Positions 31,392 to 33,286 of a stretch of 33,286 nucleotides of DNA are shown piece after piece. The stretch is from the NCBI GenBank assembly GCA_002440745.1, contig DJVB01000003.1, positions 1-33,286 on the forward strand, in the 5' to 3' direction. This DNA comes from Bacteroidales bacterium UBA6267. GTDB lineage: Bacteria; Bacteroidota; Bacteroidia; Bacteroidales; UBA1556. The notes below the pieces were generated by a model. The model had not been told where the DNA came from, did not search any database, and saw nothing but the letters and a program-made list of their open reading frames with translations. Positions within the stretch are counted from its first letter, which is position 1, and each line of letters opens with the position of its first letter. The position numbers and the translations under genes are program-made.

Positions 31392-31403
31392 ATCAATTAC
31401 TTA

Positions 31404-31725
31404 CTCCAATAACTACCCTTCCAATCTATATCGGAATTCATAAAGAAGAGCCTAATCCCATACATCGGTCGGGAAAAGTAAGTGTTTAATTAATTTCAAC
31501 ACTAATCCATACCGCGATTTTTTTCTACTGATTTTTCTTCTGGCTTGAAATAGTAATTATATTTGCTCCTCTAAATAATCACCCAATCGCCTTAAAACCA
31601 AAACTATGGAAAACTTAAATGAAGAACGGTTAAAAACAGATAGAATATTAGAATACAGAGAATTAACGGGGTTTGAAAGTATTAAAATAAGTGAGGATTA
31701 AGAGGAGATGGGGGATATACATTCT
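31404..31725 (+). repeat. Promoter/micro-ORF repeat, copy 3
   Basis: Near-identical to copy 2 for its first 202 bp; its micro-ORF and tail resemble copy 1 more closely (shared GGGGATAT tail and GTT-rich C-terminal codons). The -7 box TATATTTG is at 31558-31565. The tail ends with GATATACATTCT (31714-31725). It begins 12 bp after the stop of the HEEGH-protein gene. Confidence 0.9.
31606..31701 (+). CDS. Micro-ORF copy 3
   Basis: 31 codons, starting MENLNEERLKTD and ending ESIKISED, with the RILEYRELTGF core shared with copy 1. Compared with copy 2 there are 28 base differences in 96, of which only about five are silent single-base codon changes, so strong purifying selection on the peptide is not evident from this pair. 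The start, stop position and length are nevertheless conserved. Confidence 0.5.
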   Translation: MENLNEERLKTDRILEYRELTGFESIKISED

Positions 31726-31742
31726 TTATGCTTAAGCATAAA
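31725..31742. repeat. Perfect 18-bp palindrome
   Basis: TTTATGCTTAAGCATAAA is fully self-complementary. It lies at the end of repeat copy 3, about 85 bp before the ATPase start. It could be an operator or a junction structure; the other two copies lack it. Confidence 0.6.
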
Positions 31743-31827
31743 AAGAGAACGAAATCGACAACTTAATGACTAATAATTATAAGTTTTGGTCATTATGATA
31801 TTAAAAACCACCTTTTAAAACGAAAAA

Positions 31828-32949
31828 ATGTTTACAAGAACCATTGAAAATGCCATAAAAGAAAAATTTAATAGTGGAAAAGCTATTATCGTAGTCGGTG
31901 CAAGGCAAGTTGGTAAAACAACCCTATTAAAAGAGATTTTATCGGACAAAGAGTTTTTGTTCCTTGACGCTGATGACCCATCAACCAGAAGTCTTCTTCA
32001 AAGTCCAACAACCGAACAAATTAGAACATTTCTTGGCAATTATAAATATGTTTTTATCGACGAAGCTCAAAGAATTTCCGGAATTGGATTAACGTTGAAA
32101 ATTATCACCGACCAATTTAAAGATGTTCAATTATTTGTTAGTGGTTCATCGTCGTTCGATTTGGGAAATGCCCTTAATGAGCCCTTAACAGGTAGAAAAT
32201 GGGAATATGAATTATTTCCTATTTCATGGGAGGAATACGAAAATAAAATTGGATTTATCAAATCAGAGCAGCAAATCGAAAACAGATTACTGTATGGATT
32301 TTATCCGGAAGTAATAAATAATCAAGGCAAAGAGCGAGAAACTCTAAAAAATCTTGTAGCCAGTTACTTATATAGAGATATTCTGGCATTTTCGGATATT
32401 AGAAAACCAGAAGTTCTTGACCAACTGTTGCAAGCTTTAGCTTTGCAGATGGGAAATGAGGTTAATTACAATGAATTATCCAAACTGATAGGAGTTAATA
32501 AAATTACGATCCAAAATTACATTGATATTTTAGAAAAAGGCTACATCATTTTTCGTCTTAATAGCTTCAGTAGAAACTTAAGAAATGAAATTAAGCAAAA
32601 TCGTAAAATATACTTCTACGACAATGGAATACGAAATATGATTATCGGCGACTTTAAACCTTTAAATCTAAGAATTGACAAAGGAGCTTTGTGGGAAAAC
32701 TTTCTTGTGTCGGAACGACTAAAGCAAAATATCTACAAAGACACATTTGCAAGAACCTATTTTTGGAGAACACAGCAACAGCAGGAGATTGATTTTGTTG
32801 AAGAAAAAGACGGAGAAATCACTGCATTTGAGTTTAAATGGAAAGATAAAAAACCAAAATTTCCTCAAAAATTCTTGGAAGCATATCAAGCAATTGGATT
32901 TGTAATTGACAGGGACAATTTTAGAGATTTTGTTAAGATAAAAAAGTAA
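31828..32949 (+). CDS. AAA_14 ATPase with DUF4143 domain
   Basis: A 373-residue P-loop protein. The Walker A motif GARQVGKTT is at residues 24-32, Walker B in YVFIDEAQRI near residue 75, and sensor-like VSGSSSFDL follows. The C-terminal part (KGALWENFLVSERL, then TYFWRTQQQQEIDFVEE, then EITAFEFKW) is the DUF4143 domain, which has a restriction-endonuclease-like fold with an E-D-ExK pattern. Such proteins are frequent in accessory regions of bacteria and archaea, and their role is unknown. It follows repeat copy 3 and is the last gene in the window. Confidence 0.88.
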   Translation: MFTRTIENAIKEKFNSGKAIIVVGARQVGKTTLLKEILSDKEFLFLDADDPSTRSLLQSPTTEQIRTFLGNYKYVFIDEAQRISGIGLTLKIITDQFKDVQLFVSGSSSFDLGNALNEPLTGRKWEYELFPISWEEYENKIGFIKSEQQIENRLLYGFYPEVINNQGKERETLKNLVASYLYRDILAFSDIRKPEVLDQLLQALALQMGNEVNYNELSKLIGVNKITIQNYIDILEKGYIIFRLNSFSRNLRNEIKQNRKIYFYDNGIRNMIIGDFKPLNLRIDKGALWENFLVSERLKQNIYKDTFARTYFWRTQQQQEIDFVEEKDGEITAFEFKWKDKKPKFPQKFLEAYQAIGFVIDRDNFRDFVKIKK

Positions 32950-33185
32950 ATGCCAACATCCATTAACTCGCCTTCTTCCCCCCGCAATGCCACCCATAAA
33001 TAAATCTAACCTCAATTCCTTTCTCAACCACTCACACCTAAAAAGCAATAGCTTCGATGACATAAAAAAGGCTGCAAGAAAAATCTTGGATTTGATTTGT
33101 GTAATAAATAGCATGAGTTCGATGTGGTTTTTTTTATAATTCAACGACTAAGTTATTGATTATGAGATTCCTCACTTCGTTCGGG

Positions 33186-33285
33186 ATGACGATTGTGTTG
33201 TGAGTATCAGGGAGAGGGAGGAAGGAGCGGCGGCGAAGCCGCCGCTCCTTCCTCCCTCTCATACTTTTAAATTCTAAATCGTCAT
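33186..33285. repeat. Nested inverted repeat (REP/BIME-like), cut by window end
   Basis: Outer arms ATGACGATT (33186-33194) and AATCGTCAT (33277-33285) are perfect complements. They flank GTAT/ATAC arms and the central GC-rich hairpin. Upstream of the left arm, TTCCTCACTTCGTTCGGG (33161-33185 region) resembles a motif I have often seen dispersed in bacterial genomes; the mirror part would lie beyond the window. Confidence 0.6.
33212..33260. repeat. GC-rich perfect hairpin, 23-bp stem
   Basis: Arms 33212-33234 and 33238-33260 are perfect reverse complements around a 3-nt GAA loop. The stem combines a purine-rich block (GAGAGGGAGGAAGGAG) with a GCGGCGGC tip. It is far more GC-rich than its surroundings. 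On the plus strand it is followed by ATACTTTTAA, so it could terminate transcription, but the length and nesting point to a repeat element. Confidence 0.85.
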
Positions 33286-33286
33286 T

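Larger units (their letters stand above)
31392..31827 (+). other. Intergenic region holding repeat copy 3 and an 18-bp palindrome
   Basis: 436 bp without a larger gene: repeat copy 3 (31404-31725), a perfect 18-bp palindrome at its end (31725-31742), and about 85 AT-rich bp before the ATPase gene in which I see no clear promoter box. Confidence 0.7.
32950..33286. other. Non-coding right end with nested inverted repeats
   Basis: 337 bp without a supported gene. The first 200 bp are AT-rich with a C-rich patch and no clear signal. The last 115 bp hold a GC-rich hairpin inside a larger inverted repeat, cut by the window end. Confidence 0.6.

Noticed and set aside
25974..31725. The three repeats as a CRISPR array
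   Set aside because: Units are hundreds of bases long, widely spaced, contain promoters and genes, and no cas genes are present.
32719..33144. A 141-codon minus-strand frame at the end of the ATPase gene
   Set aside because: Shadow of the ATPase gene extended into AT-rich non-coding DNA; Phe/Leu/Lys-rich translation with no domain.

Overview
The window reads as a chromosomal segment of a Bacteroidota bacterium, probably of the Bacteroidales and probably living with little oxygen. The basis is: Bacteroides-type tryptophanase, the small ribosomal protein THX, a YqgE/AlgH protein, a DUF4249-like lipoprotein, a queuine tRNA-ribosyltransferase lacking its zinc cysteines, a fused ADP-forming acyl-CoA synthetase, and repeated exact matches to the Bacteroidota -7 promoter box TAnnTTTG close to start codons, with no obvious Shine-Dalgarno sequences. 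No tRNA, rRNA, CRISPR array, transposase or integrase was seen.

Positions 1-25,771 are densely packed and mostly housekeeping. From the left: tnaA (-), a uridine-kinase-like P-loop protein (+), a tgt/DUF1801 pair (-), pyruvate kinase (+), a cca/YfcE-type phosphoesterase pair (+, 4-bp overlap), yqgE (-), a murL-murD2 pair (+, 8-bp overlap), THX (-), a cupin gene (+) behind a perfect FNR/CRP-like palindrome, a DUF4249-like lipoprotein and a nitroreductase (+), a three-gene minus-strand set (acyl-CoA synthetase, acidic protein, membrane protein), mpl with a secreted C1 peptidase (-), then two large exported proteins (+): a metallopeptidase-propeller-barrel fusion and an S9 prolyl oligopeptidase. 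Two loci concern murein. MurD2/MurL would add L-Glu and epimerise it on the nucleotide precursor, and Mpl would recycle murein tripeptide.

Positions about 25,772-33,286 look different: AT-rich, loosely spaced, single-gene or two-gene units of mostly unknown proteins, with repeats. Three copies of a repeat (about 25,974, 29,800 and 31,404) each carry a TATATTTG promoter box, a conserved untranslated leader and a 26-31 codon micro-ORF beginning MEN, and each lies directly upstream of an accessory gene (a lipoprotein, an HEEGH-containing exported protein, an AAA/DUF4143 ATPase). Copies 2 and 3 share 202 bp with only three mismatches and then drop to about 71 % identity exactly at the micro-ORF start. 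Between them and copy 1, an XRE-ImmA/IrrE plus DUF4411 (PIN-like) toxin-antitoxin pair is bracketed by a perfect 24-bp direct repeat, as if inserted as a cassette between two lipoprotein genes. The window ends in a GC-rich perfect 23-bp hairpin nested in a larger inverted repeat. This right-hand island, with its repeat/micro-ORF modules, is the best candidate here for something undescribed. That these units move or act together is inference.
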